A DNA stretch of 64,000 nt from Intestinimonas sp. (GTDB lineage Bacteria; Bacillota; Clostridia; Oscillospirales; Oscillospiraceae), in NCBI GenBank assembly GCA_022653075.1, contig JALCSB010000004.1:87142-151141 (forward strand), in the 5' to 3' direction. Positions 1 through 11,654 of the stretch are shown here, in pieces; position 1 is the first letter of the stretch; the number at the start of each line of letters is the position of its first letter. Both the position numbers and the translations under genes were made by a program. A model generated the notes under the pieces. That model saw only the letters and a list, made by a program, of their open reading frames with translations. It was not told the DNA's origin and did no database searches.

Positions 1-174
1 ACAGCCAACCGTGACCCCAGGAATCGCCGCCGGAAAAAGAAAGGGTAAAACGGTAAATGCCTCAGCCAGCCGCACCTGAATGGCACCGTAGGCGGGCAGA
101 CATAATGTCAGTGCGGCATAAGCGGCCGCGATGACAGCGCCTATGGTAAGATTGCGTGTGGTAAATTTGCGCAT
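1..174 (-). CDS. queT: QueT-type transporter, N-terminal part (cut by window edge)
   Basis: The 58 visible residues start at an ATG at 174 preceded by a GGAGG ribosome-binding site. They show a basic N-terminus, a hydrophobic first helix, and then VRLAEAFTVLPF followed by FPAAIPGVTVGC. This pattern is typical of the QueT family (DUF988), membrane S-components of ECF transporters thought to import queuosine precursors such as preQ1. The C-terminal part lies beyond base 1. The 135-nt structured leader upstream fits a ligand-controlled gene. The family call is fairly secure; the substrate is inferred from the family. Confidence 0.8.
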   Translation of the reverse strand, partial: MRKFTTRNLTIGAVIAAAYAALTLCLPAYGAIQVRLAEAFTVLPFLFPAAIPGVTVGC

Positions 175-309
175 AATAAGCAGACCTCCATTTTTTGTTT
201 AGAGTACGCGCGTCCCGTACAGGACTGCGGGTCCCTTTCCCCACGGGTATGACGCAAAAACCCGTGGGCGGCATTCTCCGCAGCCGTTGGACTGGGTGGG
301 GAACCAGTC
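175..309 (-). promoter_or_regulatory. Structured leader of queT, candidate preQ1-type riboswitch
   Basis: About 135 nt separate the predicted transcription start from the queT ATG. The RNA can form a strong hairpin (CACGGGT paired with ACCCGTG), a CTGCGG/CGCAG pairing around it and a GC-rich hairpin near the 5' end. It ends in an A-rich stretch next to the ribosome-binding site. queT genes often carry preQ1 riboswitches. I could not match this leader to the class I or class II consensus by eye; class III or an unassigned structure is possible. Confidence 0.4.
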
Positions 310-316
310 GAAAGTC

Positions 317-344
317 ATTATATCACACACCTAAAAAAAAGCAA
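317..344 (-). promoter_or_regulatory. Promoter of queT
   Basis: On the minus strand the -10 is a perfect TATAAT (317-322) and the -35 is TTGCTT (339-344), with a 16-bp spacer. It lies directly upstream of the structured queT leader. Confidence 0.6.
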
Positions 345-360
345 GAGGCACCGGAATAGC

Positions 361-395
361 AGGAAACCCCGGAATTCATAATTCCGGGGCCTCCT
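361..395 (-). terminator. Stem-loop terminator after clpB
   Basis: A perfect 10-bp stem (CCCCGGAATT / AATTCCGGGG) closes a 3-nt loop 24 bases past the clpB stop codon. The U-rich tract only follows some distance further on, so termination efficiency is uncertain. Confidence 0.6.
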
Positions 396-418
396 GCCTT
401 ATTTCAGAAATTTCAGGA

Positions 419-3028
<2,610 letters not shown>

Positions 3029-3073
3029 TTTGTGTCACTTCCTTTTGCATAATCATATTTTTAAATGAGAAAA

Positions 3074-3101
3074 GCGGGGCGCAACCGCAGGTGCGTCCCG
3101 C
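3074..3101 (-). terminator. Intra-operon stem-loop between hsp20 and clpB
   Basis: A 10-bp GC-rich stem (GCGGGACGCA with a partner carrying one G-U pair) is followed on the minus strand by TTTTCTCATTT. It lies just after the hsp20 stop and before the clpB start, so it probably acts as a partial terminator that sets the hsp20:clpB ratio. Confidence 0.6.
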
Positions 3102-3113
3102 CAAGAGTGGGAA

Positions 3114-3542
3114 TTACTGAATGGCGATACGATGGGTTTCGGGGACCGCTGGCTGCTCTTTGGGAAGGATCAGAGACAGGATACCGTTCTCATAAGTGGC
3201 CGTGATATTACTCTCATCGATACCGGATATATCAAACGAGCGGGTATAAGAGCCATAGCGGCGCTCGCGGCGAATGTAGTTGCCTTCGCTGTCCTTCTCT
3301 TCCTTCTGCTCCTTATGCTCCGCGGAGATGGTGAGTACGTTTTCCTTCAAATCCAGACTGATGTCCTCCTTCTCAAATCCGGGGAGCTCAGCTTCCAGCA
3401 GAAAGGAATCGCCTTTATCCTGAATGTCGGTGCGAAAAGCCGGCAGGTTGGTATTGGTGCTGCGGAAAAAGTCGCGTGCGAAATGGTCAAAAGTATCAAA
3501 CAAATTATTGTCCTGACGTTCAAACGGAAGCATACCAAACAT
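3114..3542 (-). CDS. Small heat-shock protein Hsp20 (alpha-crystallin family)
   Basis: This 142-residue protein has a short N-terminal arm (FDTFDHFARDFF), then the alpha-crystallin domain from about residue 35 to 130. That domain includes the family pattern ELPGFEKEDISLDL and the closing ENGILSLILPK. A short tail ends in HRIAIQ, close to the I-x-I anchoring motif. Such proteins hold unfolding proteins in a refoldable state, independent of ATP. It is the first gene after the CIRCE operator and is followed by clpB, so holdase and disaggregase are co-controlled. Confidence 0.95.
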   Translation of the reverse strand: MFGMLPFERQDNNLFDTFDHFARDFFRSTNTNLPAFRTDIQDKGDSFLLEAELPGFEKEDISLDLKENVLTISAEHKEQKEEKDSEGNYIRRERRYGSYTRSFDISGIDESNITATYENGILSLILPKEQPAVPETHRIAIQ

Positions 3543-3752
3543 AAAAAAGTCTCCTTTACAAATAAAATTGTTTTGTTTTTAGCTCTGGCAGTCTCATCCA
3601 CTGTTTGCTAAAATCTTCGGTTTTCCATGGAAACCATCCTCTTTCCGGGGGGGTGATCCCTTTGGGAATCCTCCCCTTGTCTTAATTTCTGACTGTATTA
3701 TAGGGCTGTATTATGAACAAATATACATGAAATTATGTACAAACTGTAAATG

Positions 3753-3779
3753 TTAGCACTCTTTACATTAGAGTGCTAA
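3753..3779. promoter_or_regulatory. CIRCE operator (HrcA binding site)
   Basis: A perfect TTAGCACTC-N9-GAGTGCTAA inverted repeat, the established HrcA repressor site. On the minus strand it is followed closely by TTTACA and, 17 bp later, TGTATA, a possible sigma-A promoter reading toward hsp20. A separate TATAAT at 3697-3702 is another -10 candidate. About 210 nt of leader lie between the operator and hsp20. Confidence 0.93.
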
Positions 3780-3807
3780 CATCCATTTTCTGTTTTTCTG
3801 AGAAAAA

Positions 3808-3837
3808 TACCCCATAAAACCGAAGTCCTATGGGGTA
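3808..3837 (-). terminator. Terminator of the rpoD-Nudix transcript
   Basis: A perfect 9-bp stem (TACCCCATA / TATGGGGTA) is followed on the minus strand by TTTTTC. It lies 10 bases past the stop of the Nudix gene and just upstream of CIRCE, so it insulates the heat-shock operon. Confidence 0.8.
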
Positions 3838-3846
3838 CGCTTCTCT

Positions 3847-4314
3847 CTATACAATTAAGTCAAACAGATCATCCTGCCAGGAATGAAAATTACCCTCCGC
3901 CAGCCAGTTTTCCACGCAGCGCATCAATGACGGGTGAAGTTGGGGACAGGTCTTTGCTTCCGGCATCTTAGCGGAGAATTGAAGCTCCTCAATCGACGAG
4001 TCTCCGGGGTGATCCTTCATTTCGTCGATCTCTGCGAAATAGAGTGCGCCAAAGGTCTCCTTTTTCCCGTCCGAAGCCACGCCATAGGCGGATACCGGTT
4101 CAAGCTGGAGTTCCGCGGCACCGGTTTGCTCCAGCAGAACCCGTTCGGCCGTCCTGCGGATACTCTCCCCGGCGGCTCTGACGCCACCCGGAAGTTCCCA
4201 AGTCTCCCTGCCCGCATGCCGGCAGAAAATAAATTTCCCATTATACCGCGTCACAACTACGGCATACTGCAAATCACTGTCCAGGGCACGCTCAAAAAAT
4301 TTTATGGTGACCAT
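3847..4314 (-). CDS. Nudix-fold hydrolase with degenerate Nudix box
   Basis: This 155-residue protein has the Nudix fold signature. WELPGGVRAAGES leads into a box that aligns with GX5EX7REUXEEXGU. Two metal-binding glutamates of the consensus are altered: the RE pair reads RV and the EE pair reads EQ. Family members hydrolyse nucleoside diphosphates linked to another group, such as 8-oxo-dGTP. The altered box could mean a changed substrate, weak activity or a binding-only role. It follows rpoD after 11 nt and is the last gene before a terminator. Confidence 0.75.
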   Translation of the reverse strand: MVTIKFFERALDSDLQYAVVVTRYNGKFIFCRHAGRETWELPGGVRAAGESIRRTAERVLLEQTGAAELQLEPVSAYGVASDGKKETFGALYFAEIDEMKDHPGDSSIEELQFSAKMPEAKTCPQLHPSLMRCVENWLAEGNFHSWQDDLFDLIV

Positions 4315-4325
4315 TACGTCCCGCC

Positions 4326-5648
4326 TCAGTTCAAGAAGTCCTTCAGCTTTTTGGAACGGCTGGGATGGCGAAGTTTTCTCAGTGCCTTGGCCTCAATCTG
4401 GCGGATTCGCTCCCGGGTCACATTGAATTCCTTGCCCACTTCCTCCAGTGTTCTGGTCCGTCCGTCCTCAATGCCGAAACGCAGTTTCAATACTTTTTCT
4501 TCTCTGGGCGTCAAAGTGCCCAGAACGTCCACCAGCTGTTCCTTCAGAAGCGTAAAGGATGCGGCCTCGGAGGGCTCGGAGGCATCCTCATCAGGAATAA
4601 AGTCGCCAAGATGAGAGTCCTCTTCTTCCCCGATAGGTGTCTCTAAAGAAACCGGTTCCTGCGCGATTTTCAGAATTTCACGAACCTTATCGACGGGAAT
4701 TCCCATTTCCGTTGAAATCTCCTCCGGTGTGGGATCATGCCCCAACTCTTGAAGCAGCTGTCTTGAAACGCGGATAACCTTGTTAATGGTTTCCACCATG
4801 TGTACCGGAATCCGGATGGTCCGGGCCTGGTCCGCAATGGCGCGGGTGATAGCCTGACGAATCCACCATGTCGCGTAGGTGGAGAATTTATAGCCTTTGG
4901 TATAATCGAATTTTTCCACAGCTTTGATCAGACCGAGATTACCCTCCTGAATCAAATCAAGAAACAGCATTCCCCGGCCCACATACCGCTTTGCAATGGA
5001 TACCACCAGACGCAGGTTTGCTTCAGCCAAACGCTGCTTGGCTATCTCCCCCCTGCGCACCAGTTTTTTGAGCTCTTTCGCCTCCTCCGGCGTCATGGAG
5101 ACGTCCTCACCGCGCTTGAGGGTCCTTTCCACGTCGGCAAGCTGCTCTCTGGCCAGACTTCCGGTACCCATATTCTGTGCCAGCGAGATCTCCTCATCCG
5201 GCGTAAGCAGGTTGACCTTTCCGATCTCCTTCAAATACATCCGAACCGGGTCGTCAATACCAAAAGAATCCACCAATGTGCTGGGGTCCACGATCTCCTC
5301 TTCCGGAATTTCCTCGATTTCTTCGATGGTGGGCATGTTCTCTTCCGCCAGATCTGGGAGATCGTCTTCGCCGGACGTATCGATACCAAGGTTCTCCATG
5401 ATGTCGTAAATTTTGTCCATCTGCTCGCTTTCCAGATCCATTTCCTCTAGGACGTCCATCAGCTCGCTGGCGGACAATTTTCCTTTTTTCTTTCCGCGGT
5501 CCAGTAGCTCGCTGAGCTTTTCGGCTCCCTGCGATCCCTCGACCACCTTCATCAGCTCGGCCTTGCTGGCTTCCAGCTTTTCCTCGTTAAACATATTGGT
5601 TTTCTGTCCCTTGCCGGACGTCGGCTCGGTAACTTTTTTTTCGCCCAT
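4326..5648 (-). CDS. rpoD: Primary sigma factor RpoD (sigma-A)
   Basis: The 440-residue protein has an acidic N-terminal region 1.1 (to about 125), then region 1.2 ([11 protein letters not shown]). Region 2 includes [24 protein letters not shown] and [14 protein letters not shown]. Region 3 follows, and region 4.2 ends [17 protein letters not shown]. These are the -10 and -35 recognition regions of the housekeeping sigma factor. It starts 4 nt after the dnaG stop, the dnaG-rpoD pairing common in Firmicutes. Confidence 0.98.
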   Translation of the reverse strand: MGEKKVTEPTSGKGQKTNMFNEEKLEASKAELMKVVEGSQGAEKLSELLDRGKKKGKLSASELMDVLEEMDLESEQMDKIYDIMENLGIDTSGEDDLPDLAEENMPTIEEIEEIPEEEIVDPSTLVDSFGIDDPVRMYLKEIGKVNLLTPDEEISLAQNMGTGSLAREQLADVERTLKRGEDVSMTPEEAKELKKLVRRGEIAKQRLAEANLRLVVSIAKRYVGRGMLFLDLIQEGNLGLIKAVEKFDYTKGYKFSTYATWWIRQAITRAIADQARTIRIPVHMVETINKVIRVSRQLLQELGHDPTPEEISTEMGIPVDKVREILKIAQEPVSLETPIGEEEDSHLGDFIPDEDASEPSEAASFTLLKEQLVDVLGTLTPREEKVLKLRFGIEDGRTRTLEEVGKEFNVTRERIRQIEAKALRKLRHPSRSKKLKDFLN

Positions 5649-5652
5649 GGAT

Positions 5653-7410
5653 TCATCCTCCGTACCGTTTTTTCTCTTGGTATTTCTCCCGTATGGCCAT
5701 TAGCGGATCCTCACCGGAGCCGTTTCCCGCCTGGATGGTATGTTCCGTTTCTACAATTTCTATGTAATCCCGCAGCGCGGTCTCACTGTTTGCCAGATTT
5801 TCGGGCTGATTTAAGATCCCGGCCAGATGATTCATTTCCTCCGGCGTCAGCTCACCGGTCAGCGCTGGCAGGCTGATGGTTCTCCCGTCCTTCCAGTGCT
5901 CTTTCAGCAGGCCGAAGGTTCGACCCAGAATAGGTGATGAAAACTGTTCCGGGGTTAGCTCCGAAAGCTTTTGGAAAAGGGTGTGGTCCAACAAGACAAG
6001 CCGAAGGATTCCCTCCTCCGCCCGGGCGGAACGCACATTGGCGTAACGCATCTCCCGCGTGCCGGGCTGAAGCTGCACCGCCGGAGTCAGATCTTTCCGC
6101 TCCTGTCGCTTCTTCGCCCGGCGGACCTGGCGTAAACGTGTATGTCTGACCTCCTGATTCATGGCTTCTGCCGTAATGCCGGCCATTTCCGCGCAGCGGG
6201 CTCCGTAAACCTCGCGCTCCACGGGGCTGGGCAGCGAGGCAACCAGTTCAACCGCCGCCTGTAGAAATTCAACCTTCTGCGCATCATCCTTCAAATCATA
6301 TTGGTCCAGAATGCGGCCCAACCGATACTCCACATGATTTTCCGACTGCTCCAGCAGACGCTGAAATGCGTCGTGTCCATATTTTTTAATAAATTCATCC
6401 GGATCTTTCGCCCCTTTCATGCGCAGTACGCGAACCTTCAGTCCCGTCTTTTCCAGCATGGGGATAGCGCGCTGAGCGGCCGAAACACCCGGTCCATCGC
6501 CGTCATAGGCGATCACCGCCTCCTTGGTATAGCGGGCCAAAAGCTGTGCGTGGTCCGGAGTAAGGGCGGTTCCCAGAGAGGCGACCGCACAGTCAAACCC
6601 GGCCTGGTGAAGTGAAATGGTATCCATATAACCCTCGGTCAGAATGATACGCCCCAGCTTGGACTTTCTGGCCAGATTAAGCGCGAACAGATTCCGGCTC
6701 TTGTTATAGATAACCGTATCCGGAGAATTGAGATATTTGGGGGTTCCATCGCCCAGCACCCGGCCGCCGAAGCCGATAACATCTCCCCGGAGGTCGATAA
6801 TGGGAAACATAACCCGGTTGCGAAACCGGTCATAAATTCTTCCGTTTTGACCGCGCACGGCAAGTCCCGCATCCAGCAAATCACGTTTTTCATATCCTTG
6901 GTCCGCCATGGCGCGGATTAGGTTATCCCACCCGTCCGGTACGGCACCCAGCCCAAACCGGGTTACGGTTCCACGGGAAAGGCCGCGGGTTTCAAACAAA
7001 TACCGTGCGCCCGCAGTACAGGCAGGCGTAAACAGCTGCGCGTGGAAAAAGCGGGCCGCCTCTTTGTTAAGCGCCAGCAAACGTTTCCGTTTGCGCCGGA
7101 AATCGTCGTCTTCCCCTTCCTCCGGCATCTCCATACCGGCTCGCTGGGCCAGCATGCGCACCGCGTCGGGAAAAGTCAGATTCTCGATCTCCATAATAAA
7201 GCTGATAACCCCGCCACCTTTATGGCAGCCGAAGCAGTAGTACATCTGTCGATCGGGTGAGACGGAGAAAGAAGGCGTTTTCTCCCCATGGAAGGGACAG
7301 AGCCCCCATAGTCGGCCGCCCTTCCGCTGAAGCGGGACGTAGTCAGCCACTACATCGGCGATGTCGCACCGCGCGGTCAGTTCATCCAGGAATTGCGCTG
7401 GAATGGCCAA
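5653..7410 (-). CDS. dnaG: DNA primase DnaG
   Basis: I place the start at a TTG at 7410, preceded by AAAGGAGGG eight bases upstream. This gives 585 residues beginning with [10 protein letters not shown] after the start; a longer in-frame ATG exists but lacks a good site. The CHC2 zinc finger (CPFHGEK...CFGCHKGG) lies at about residues 40-65. The TOPRIM core has the EGYMD and AYDGDGPG motifs. The C-terminal DnaB-binding part is less conserved. DnaG makes RNA primers at the replication fork. It is followed directly by rpoD. Confidence 0.96.
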   Translation of the reverse strand: MAIPAQFLDELTARCDIADVVADYVPLQRKGGRLWGLCPFHGEKTPSFSVSPDRQMYYCFGCHKGGGVISFIMEIENLTFPDAVRMLAQRAGMEMPEEGEDDDFRRKRKRLLALNKEAARFFHAQLFTPACTAGARYLFETRGLSRGTVTRFGLGAVPDGWDNLIRAMADQGYEKRDLLDAGLAVRGQNGRIYDRFRNRVMFPIIDLRGDVIGFGGRVLGDGTPKYLNSPDTVIYNKSRNLFALNLARKSKLGRIILTEGYMDTISLHQAGFDCAVASLGTALTPDHAQLLARYTKEAVIAYDGDGPGVSAAQRAIPMLEKTGLKVRVLRMKGAKDPDEFIKKYGHDAFQRLLEQSENHVEYRLGRILDQYDLKDDAQKVEFLQAAVELVASLPSPVEREVYGARCAEMAGITAEAMNQEVRHTRLRQVRRAKKRQERKDLTPAVQLQPGTREMRYANVRSARAEEGILRLVLLDHTLFQKLSELTPEQFSSPILGRTFGLLKEHWKDGRTISLPALTGELTPEEMNHLAGILNQPENLANSETALRDYIEIVETEHTIQAGNGSGEDPLMAIREKYQEKKRYGG

Positions 7411-7469
7411 AATCGTCCCTCCTTTCCAGCATTTTCTTATCTTTTCCACCCTTTTGACGGATTATACCG

Positions 7470-8474
7470 TTATTTTACTCTCCAAGCCGTTGGAATAAAC
7501 GCTTCGCTGAACTTTTCCAGCGCGTAGTGGTCTGTCATTCCGGCAATGTAGTCGCATACAGCCTGATTCACGCCCTCCCGCTCCCGAATTTCCTGAAAAT
7601 CCGGCGGAAGCCGGTCAGGTTCTCCGCTGTAATAAGCAAAGAGACGGCGAAGCATGTCCTGAGCCTTTCCTTCTTCACCCTTGGCAACGGGATTATGGTA
7701 AACGGCCTCAAACATAAACTCCCGCAGCCGGTACATAGCCTGTCGGCAGTCGTCCGACTGACGGATACGGCCGGTTCCCGCACTGGCAGTAATAATATCT
7801 GTGGTGAGGGTATCAATCCTGTCTGAGTGGGTAAAGCCCAGTACGTTGGAGATTTCCACCGGGATATCTATAGGATAAATGATGCCGCCGCGCATGGCGT
7901 CATCAATATCATGATTGATGTAGGCAATCTTATCAGCCAGACGAAGAAGCTGCCCTTCCAGCGTCTCCGCTTCATCCACCCCGGTGTGGCAGAGGATGGC
8001 ACGCCGGACCTCATAGGTGAGGTTCAGCCCTTCCCCGCCCTTTTCCAGCCGGTCGACAACACGGAGCGACTGCTCATTATGTCGAAAGCCATCCGGCATG
8101 ATCTCGTTGAGCACCCGCTCACCAGCATGACCAAAAGGTGTATGTCCCAGATCGTGTCCATAGGCGGCCGCCTCGGTCAGATCCTCATTCAGCCCCAGTC
8201 CGCGCGCCATCGTACGTGCAATTCGCATAACCTCAATGGTATGTGTCATGCGGGTGCGATAATGGTCACCCTCCGGGCGGAGAAAAACCTGCGTCTTGTG
8301 TATCAGCCGCCGGAACGCCTTGGAGTGGACGATTCGGTCGATGTCCCGCTGAAAGCAGGTCCGAACGGGGCAGGGCGTAACCGGCCGCCGACGCCCCCTG
8401 CTCTCCATGGCAAGGCAGGCAAAGGGAGAGAGAACCTTTCGTTCCAGATTTTCCCGCTGTTCCCGTACTGTCAA
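7470..8474 (-). CDS. dGTP triphosphohydrolase-like HD-domain protein
   Basis: This 334-residue protein starts at a TTG with AGGTGA upstream. It has the HD phosphohydrolase pattern: RTRMTHTIEV, HDLGHTPFGHAGE, then LRLADKIAYINHDIDD. The histidine/aspartate set binds the catalytic metal. The family (deoxyguanosinetriphosphate triphosphohydrolase-like) removes triphosphate from dNTPs. It is the first gene of the run leading into dnaG and rpoD, 59 nt upstream of dnaG, so a link to nucleotide supply and replication is plausible. Substrate specificity cannot be read from the sequence. Confidence 0.9.
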   Translation of the reverse strand: MTVREQRENLERKVLSPFACLAMESRGRRRPVTPCPVRTCFQRDIDRIVHSKAFRRLIHKTQVFLRPEGDHYRTRMTHTIEVMRIARTMARGLGLNEDLTEAAAYGHDLGHTPFGHAGERVLNEIMPDGFRHNEQSLRVVDRLEKGGEGLNLTYEVRRAILCHTGVDEAETLEGQLLRLADKIAYINHDIDDAMRGGIIYPIDIPVEISNVLGFTHSDRIDTLTTDIITASAGTGRIRQSDDCRQAMYRLREFMFEAVYHNPVAKGEEGKAQDMLRRLFAYYSGEPDRLPPDFQEIREREGVNQAVCDYIAGMTDHYALEKFSEAFIPTAWRVK

Positions 8475-8637
8475 GGAGAATCACCTCTCACATCACACAT
8501 CGTCTACTCCACATTTCGCATTTTATTTGTTTACCTGTTCTGTTATACAACGCCGATAAAAAAAATCCTGCCTGTACACGCTATAAATCATAAAATTTTT
8601 ATATTTTTTGCCGGATTGTACCCGGCTTGCTCTGGAA

Positions 8638-9270
8638 TCAACGTTTCATGGGAACCGCCTGAAACACCTCATCCGTAACGCACACTGTGGAAGACCCCGC
8701 CGTTATTTCCGTTATGCGCGTGGTAAAGTCAGAAATTTTTTCTTCACAAAGCAGCACATGAAGGGTTACGTCCGCCGCATAATCCACCTGCTCTACCATA
8801 CCATCCACGCCCGCAGTCTCCTGTTTTGCCCGCTCAAAAAGACTATACGGGCAGGAAAACTCCGCGCGAACCCACCGGCTGACCACAGAAATTCCCGCGG
8901 CGTCCAGGGCCAATTTGGCGCCTTGCGTATAGGCCCGGACCAGTCCACCCGTGCCGAGGAGAACACCGCCGAAGTAGCGGGTTACCACACAGCACACATT
9001 CTCTACGCCCTCGTGCTGAAAAACGTTGAGCATGGGCTGACCCGCAGTCCCCTGCGGCTCTCCGTCGTCCGAATAGCGCTCCGCGCCGCCTGTCCGAAGC
9101 CGATAGCACCAGCAGTTGTGGCGTGAGTCGTAATAACGCTTTTTCATCTCCTCGATGCGCATCCGCGCCTCGTCCTCCGACTCCACCTGCCACACATGGC
9201 CGATAAAGCGGGACCTTTTCTCCGTAAATTCCGCCTCGGCGTAGCCGCTGGGAACGAGGTATTTGGTCAC
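8638..9270 (-). CDS. YigZ/IMPACT family protein
   Basis: I choose the GTG at 9270 (210 residues). It has GGAG eight bases upstream and overlaps the preceding stop as GTGA; a GTG at 9279 sits too close to the same site. The N-terminal UPF0029 domain shows FTEKRSRFIGHV, YSDDGEPQGTAGQPML and VTRYFGGVLLGTGGLVRAY, the diagnostic IMPACT motifs. A small ferredoxin-like C-terminal domain follows. Family members are linked to translation control in eukaryotes; the bacterial role is poorly defined. Confidence 0.9.
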   Translation of the reverse strand: MTKYLVPSGYAEAEFTEKRSRFIGHVWQVESEDEARMRIEEMKKRYYDSRHNCWCYRLRTGGAERYSDDGEPQGTAGQPMLNVFQHEGVENVCCVVTRYFGGVLLGTGGLVRAYTQGAKLALDAAGISVVSRWVRAEFSCPYSLFERAKQETAGVDGMVEQVDYAADVTLHVLLCEEKISDFTTRITEITAGSSTVCVTDEVFQAVPMKR

Positions 9271-9797
9271 TTTTTCCACTCCTTTTTAGTCAAAAGATAG
9301 CAGTGCTCCGTACGGACCTCATTCAAAAGCTCCACCTGAGACCGGATAGATTCTGTATAAGTAAAGCCGCATTTCTCAATGACCCGACGTGATTTGTTGT
9401 TATCATCATAGTAACTGCAGCAGACAGCGGCGAGGCCAAGGGTCTCAAAACCATACCGGAGAAGTTCCCGGGCAGCCTCCGGCATCAGCCCCCGTCCCCA
9501 GAACGCCGGGTTCATAGCGTATCCCAACTCATCATTGGGAGCGGGCTGCTCCACTTTGTGCCGGTCCGTAAAACCCGCCGAACCGATCACCTTTCCGTTC
9601 TCTTTCAAAACCACAGCAGCTACGCCGGGGGCCGCGAACACCGTGCGGATAATTTGCAGACTTTCATCCTGATCCCGGTGCGGCGGCCAGCCGGCGGGCG
9701 GTCCTACCCGCGGGTCTCTGGCATATTCATATACATCGGCGGCGTCCTCATCCTTGAAGGGCCGGAGGATAAGCCGTTCGGTTTCTAATCGCTGCAT
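9267..9797 (-). CDS. GNAT family N-acetyltransferase (RimJ/RimL-like)
   Basis: A 176-residue protein with the GNAT opening MQRLETERLILRPFKDEDA. The acetyl-CoA pyrophosphate-binding stretch is around WGRGLMPEAARELLRYGFE, followed by SRRVIEKCGFTYTES. This layout is typical of RimJ/RimL-type acetyltransferases that modify N-termini or small amines. The substrate is unknown. The gene overlaps the end of hflX by 13 bp and the next gene by 4 bp, so hflX, this gene and yigZ are probably one transcript. Confidence 0.88.
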   Translation of the reverse strand: MQRLETERLILRPFKDEDAADVYEYARDPRVGPPAGWPPHRDQDESLQIIRTVFAAPGVAAVVLKENGKVIGSAGFTDRHKVEQPAPNDELGYAMNPAFWGRGLMPEAARELLRYGFETLGLAAVCCSYYDDNNKSRRVIEKCGFTYTESIRSQVELLNEVRTEHCYLLTKKEWKK

Positions 9798-11062
9798 TGA
9801 TATTCCCTCACCTGTCCCAGTATTTTCAGCGTACAGACCGCCGTAACTTCAATCGCCTCTCCGTATTCTACCGACTCGACCTTTGCCTCCCGGTACAGCA
9901 TATCCACCATACCGGCCTTATCATAGGGAAAGCAGAGCTTCACACGGTGCGCGCCCTCATCCAGCCTGCTCCGAAGCATGGCAAGCAGTTGATGCAGGCC
10001 TTCCCCTGTCCGCGCGGAAACCGATACAATATTCTCGCCATGGGGCATAATATCCCCCTCACACAGATCACTTTTGTTAAACACCTCGATACACGGCGTC
10101 TGTGCCGCGCCCAGTTCCGCAATCAGGTTATCCACGGTCTCCGCCTGCTCTCTCCACTCGGGATTAGAGGCATCGATCACATGAATGAGCAAATCCGCAA
10201 AGGTCAGCTCCTCCAAGGTGGCTTTAAACGCCTCTACCAAATGGTGGGGCAACTTGCGGATAAACCCGACTGTGTCCGAGATGAGTATCGTACAAGTGTC
10301 GGACAAAACCAGCGTTCTGGTGGTAGTATCCAGCGTATCGAACAGCCGATTATTGGCAGGGATACTCGCACCGGTCAGCGCATTAAGCAGCGTGGATTTG
10401 CCTGCGTTGGTATAGCCAACGATGGCTACCACCGGCAGCTCATTCTTGATGCGCCGTTCCCGCTGAACGCCGCGTACCCGGCGGACCTCTTCCAGTTCTT
10501 CCTCCAGCTTGGCGATTTTCCGGCGAATATGCCGCCGGTCGGTTTCCAGCTGAGTCTCGCCGGGGCCGCGGGTGCCAATGGGTGATTTGCCTCCGGAAGC
10601 GGTCTGGCGTACCAAATGGCCCCACATTCCGGTCAGGCGCGGCAGCAGATACTGATACTGCGCAAGCTCGACCTGAAGCCGCCCCTCCCGCGTCCGGGCA
10701 CGCTGCGCGAAAATATCCAGAATCAGGGCAGAGCGGTCAATCGTCTGCACCCCTAGTTCCTCGGTCAGTACCCGCATTTGGGAGGGTGACAGGTCGTTAT
10801 CAAAAACGGCCAGATCAGCCTGACCGGCTTCCAGCAGCTGCCTAACCTCCGCCACCTTACCCTCGCCGATAAAAGTGCGCGGGTCGGGTGTGGCCTTGTT
10901 CTGCAAAACAACACCGATGCACAGGCCGCCCGCAGTCTCCAGCAGAGCCTCCAATTCCTCCATAGAGGATTCGGTGGCGTTCTCCATCCGGCTCAGGCAG
11001 TCAGCATGGAGCCCCACCAATACGGCGCGATTGATTTTTTCCTCCGTCCTGGTCTGTTCCAT
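9785..11062 (-). CDS. hflX: Ribosome-associated GTPase HflX
   Basis: This 425-residue protein has the HflX N-terminal domain (FIGEGKVAEVRQLLEAG, DNDLSPSQ) and the glycine-rich linker GPGETQLETDRR, which is specific to HflX. The G domain follows, with GYTNAGKSTLLN (G1), DTLDTTTR (G2), DTVGFI (G3) and NKSD (G4). HflX splits stalled or stress-inactivated 70S ribosomes. Its upstream neighbour is the flavin reductase gene, 5 nt away. Confidence 0.95.
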   Translation of the reverse strand: MEQTRTEEKINRAVLVGLHADCLSRMENATESSMEELEALLETAGGLCIGVVLQNKATPDPRTFIGEGKVAEVRQLLEAGQADLAVFDNDLSPSQMRVLTEELGVQTIDRSALILDIFAQRARTREGRLQVELAQYQYLLPRLTGMWGHLVRQTASGGKSPIGTRGPGETQLETDRRHIRRKIAKLEEELEEVRRVRGVQRERRIKNELPVVAIVGYTNAGKSTLLNALTGASIPANNRLFDTLDTTTRTLVLSDTCTILISDTVGFIRKLPHHLVEAFKATLEELTFADLLIHVIDASNPEWREQAETVDNLIAELGAAQTPCIEVFNKSDLCEGDIMPHGENIVSVSARTGEGLHQLLAMLRSRLDEGAHRVKLCFPYDKAGMVDMLYREAKVESVEYGEAIEVTAVCTLKILGQVREYQCSD

Positions 11063-11067
11063 GACTG

Positions 11068-11571
11068 TTATCCTTTCTTTAATGCCTCCACAATTTCGCC
11101 GACGTACATACGGTGATAGTCATGGTTGGGATAGTTGTTTTCAATGGACGCATCCAGAAAATGCGTGCGGTCAAAATCCTGCCAGTAAAGCTTGCGGCAG
11201 ACCAGCACCAGCTCCGCCTCGTCGAAATAAGGCGCTCCGCTTTCTCCAGTCTTTACCGTAAAGTTACATTCCTTTACCTTATCGGTGTCACGCCCACTTT
11301 TTGCACCGCAGAGAGCCAACTGCTTGCGATACCGTTCCTCCAGGAACGAGAGTGTAAACCAGTCATTCTTTTCAACAAACTCAAAGGTATAGCGCTGAGG
11401 GCGGATAAACGCCATTGCCACGTTTTTACCCCACAGTACGCCCATACCGCCCCAGCTAGCCGTCATGGTATTGCACCGTTCCACCGTACCGGCGGTAATC
11501 AGCATCCATTGATCTCCAATCATAGAGAATACATTTTTGTTCATGGTTTTAGGGTCAATTTTGTTCCACAT
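11068..11571 (-). CDS. Flavin reductase family protein
   Basis: The start is the ATG at 11571 (WNKIDPK after it) with a GGAGGGA site, giving 167 residues. A longer in-frame reading has no such site. The protein has the FMN-binding split-barrel pattern: GDQWMLITAG, CNTMTASWGGMGVLWGKNVAMAFIRPQRYT and FTLSFL. Members reduce flavins or bind FMN as oxidoreductases; the partner is unknown. Confidence 0.88.
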   Translation of the reverse strand: MWNKIDPKTMNKNVFSMIGDQWMLITAGTVERCNTMTASWGGMGVLWGKNVAMAFIRPQRYTFEFVEKNDWFTLSFLEERYRKQLALCGAKSGRDTDKVKECNFTVKTGESGAPYFDEAELVLVCRKLYWQDFDRTHFLDASIENNYPNHDYHRMYVGEIVEALKKG

Positions 11572-11615
11572 AATTTGTTCCCTCCTGATGGTGATAAGTA
11601 CAGTATATGCGAAAA

Positions 11616-11641
11616 GACCCGTGCCGAAACCGGCACGGGTC
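11616..11641 (-). terminator. Terminator of rpmE
   Basis: An 11-bp GC-rich stem (GACCCGTGCCG / CGGCACGGGTC) with a 4-nt loop is followed on the minus strand by TTTTCG. It lies 13 nt after the rpmE stop. Confidence 0.85.
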
Positions 11642-11654
11642 CAAAATCCCAACT

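Noticed and set aside
62..274. Minus-strand 70-codon frame at the window start
   Set aside because: It overlaps the queT start in another frame and covers the structured leader; the queT frame has the family motifs and ribosome-binding site.
8475..8637. Terminator between the YigZ gene and the dgt-like gene
   Set aside because: The CCGG hairpin there is followed by an A-rich, not U-rich, stretch on the transcribed strand.
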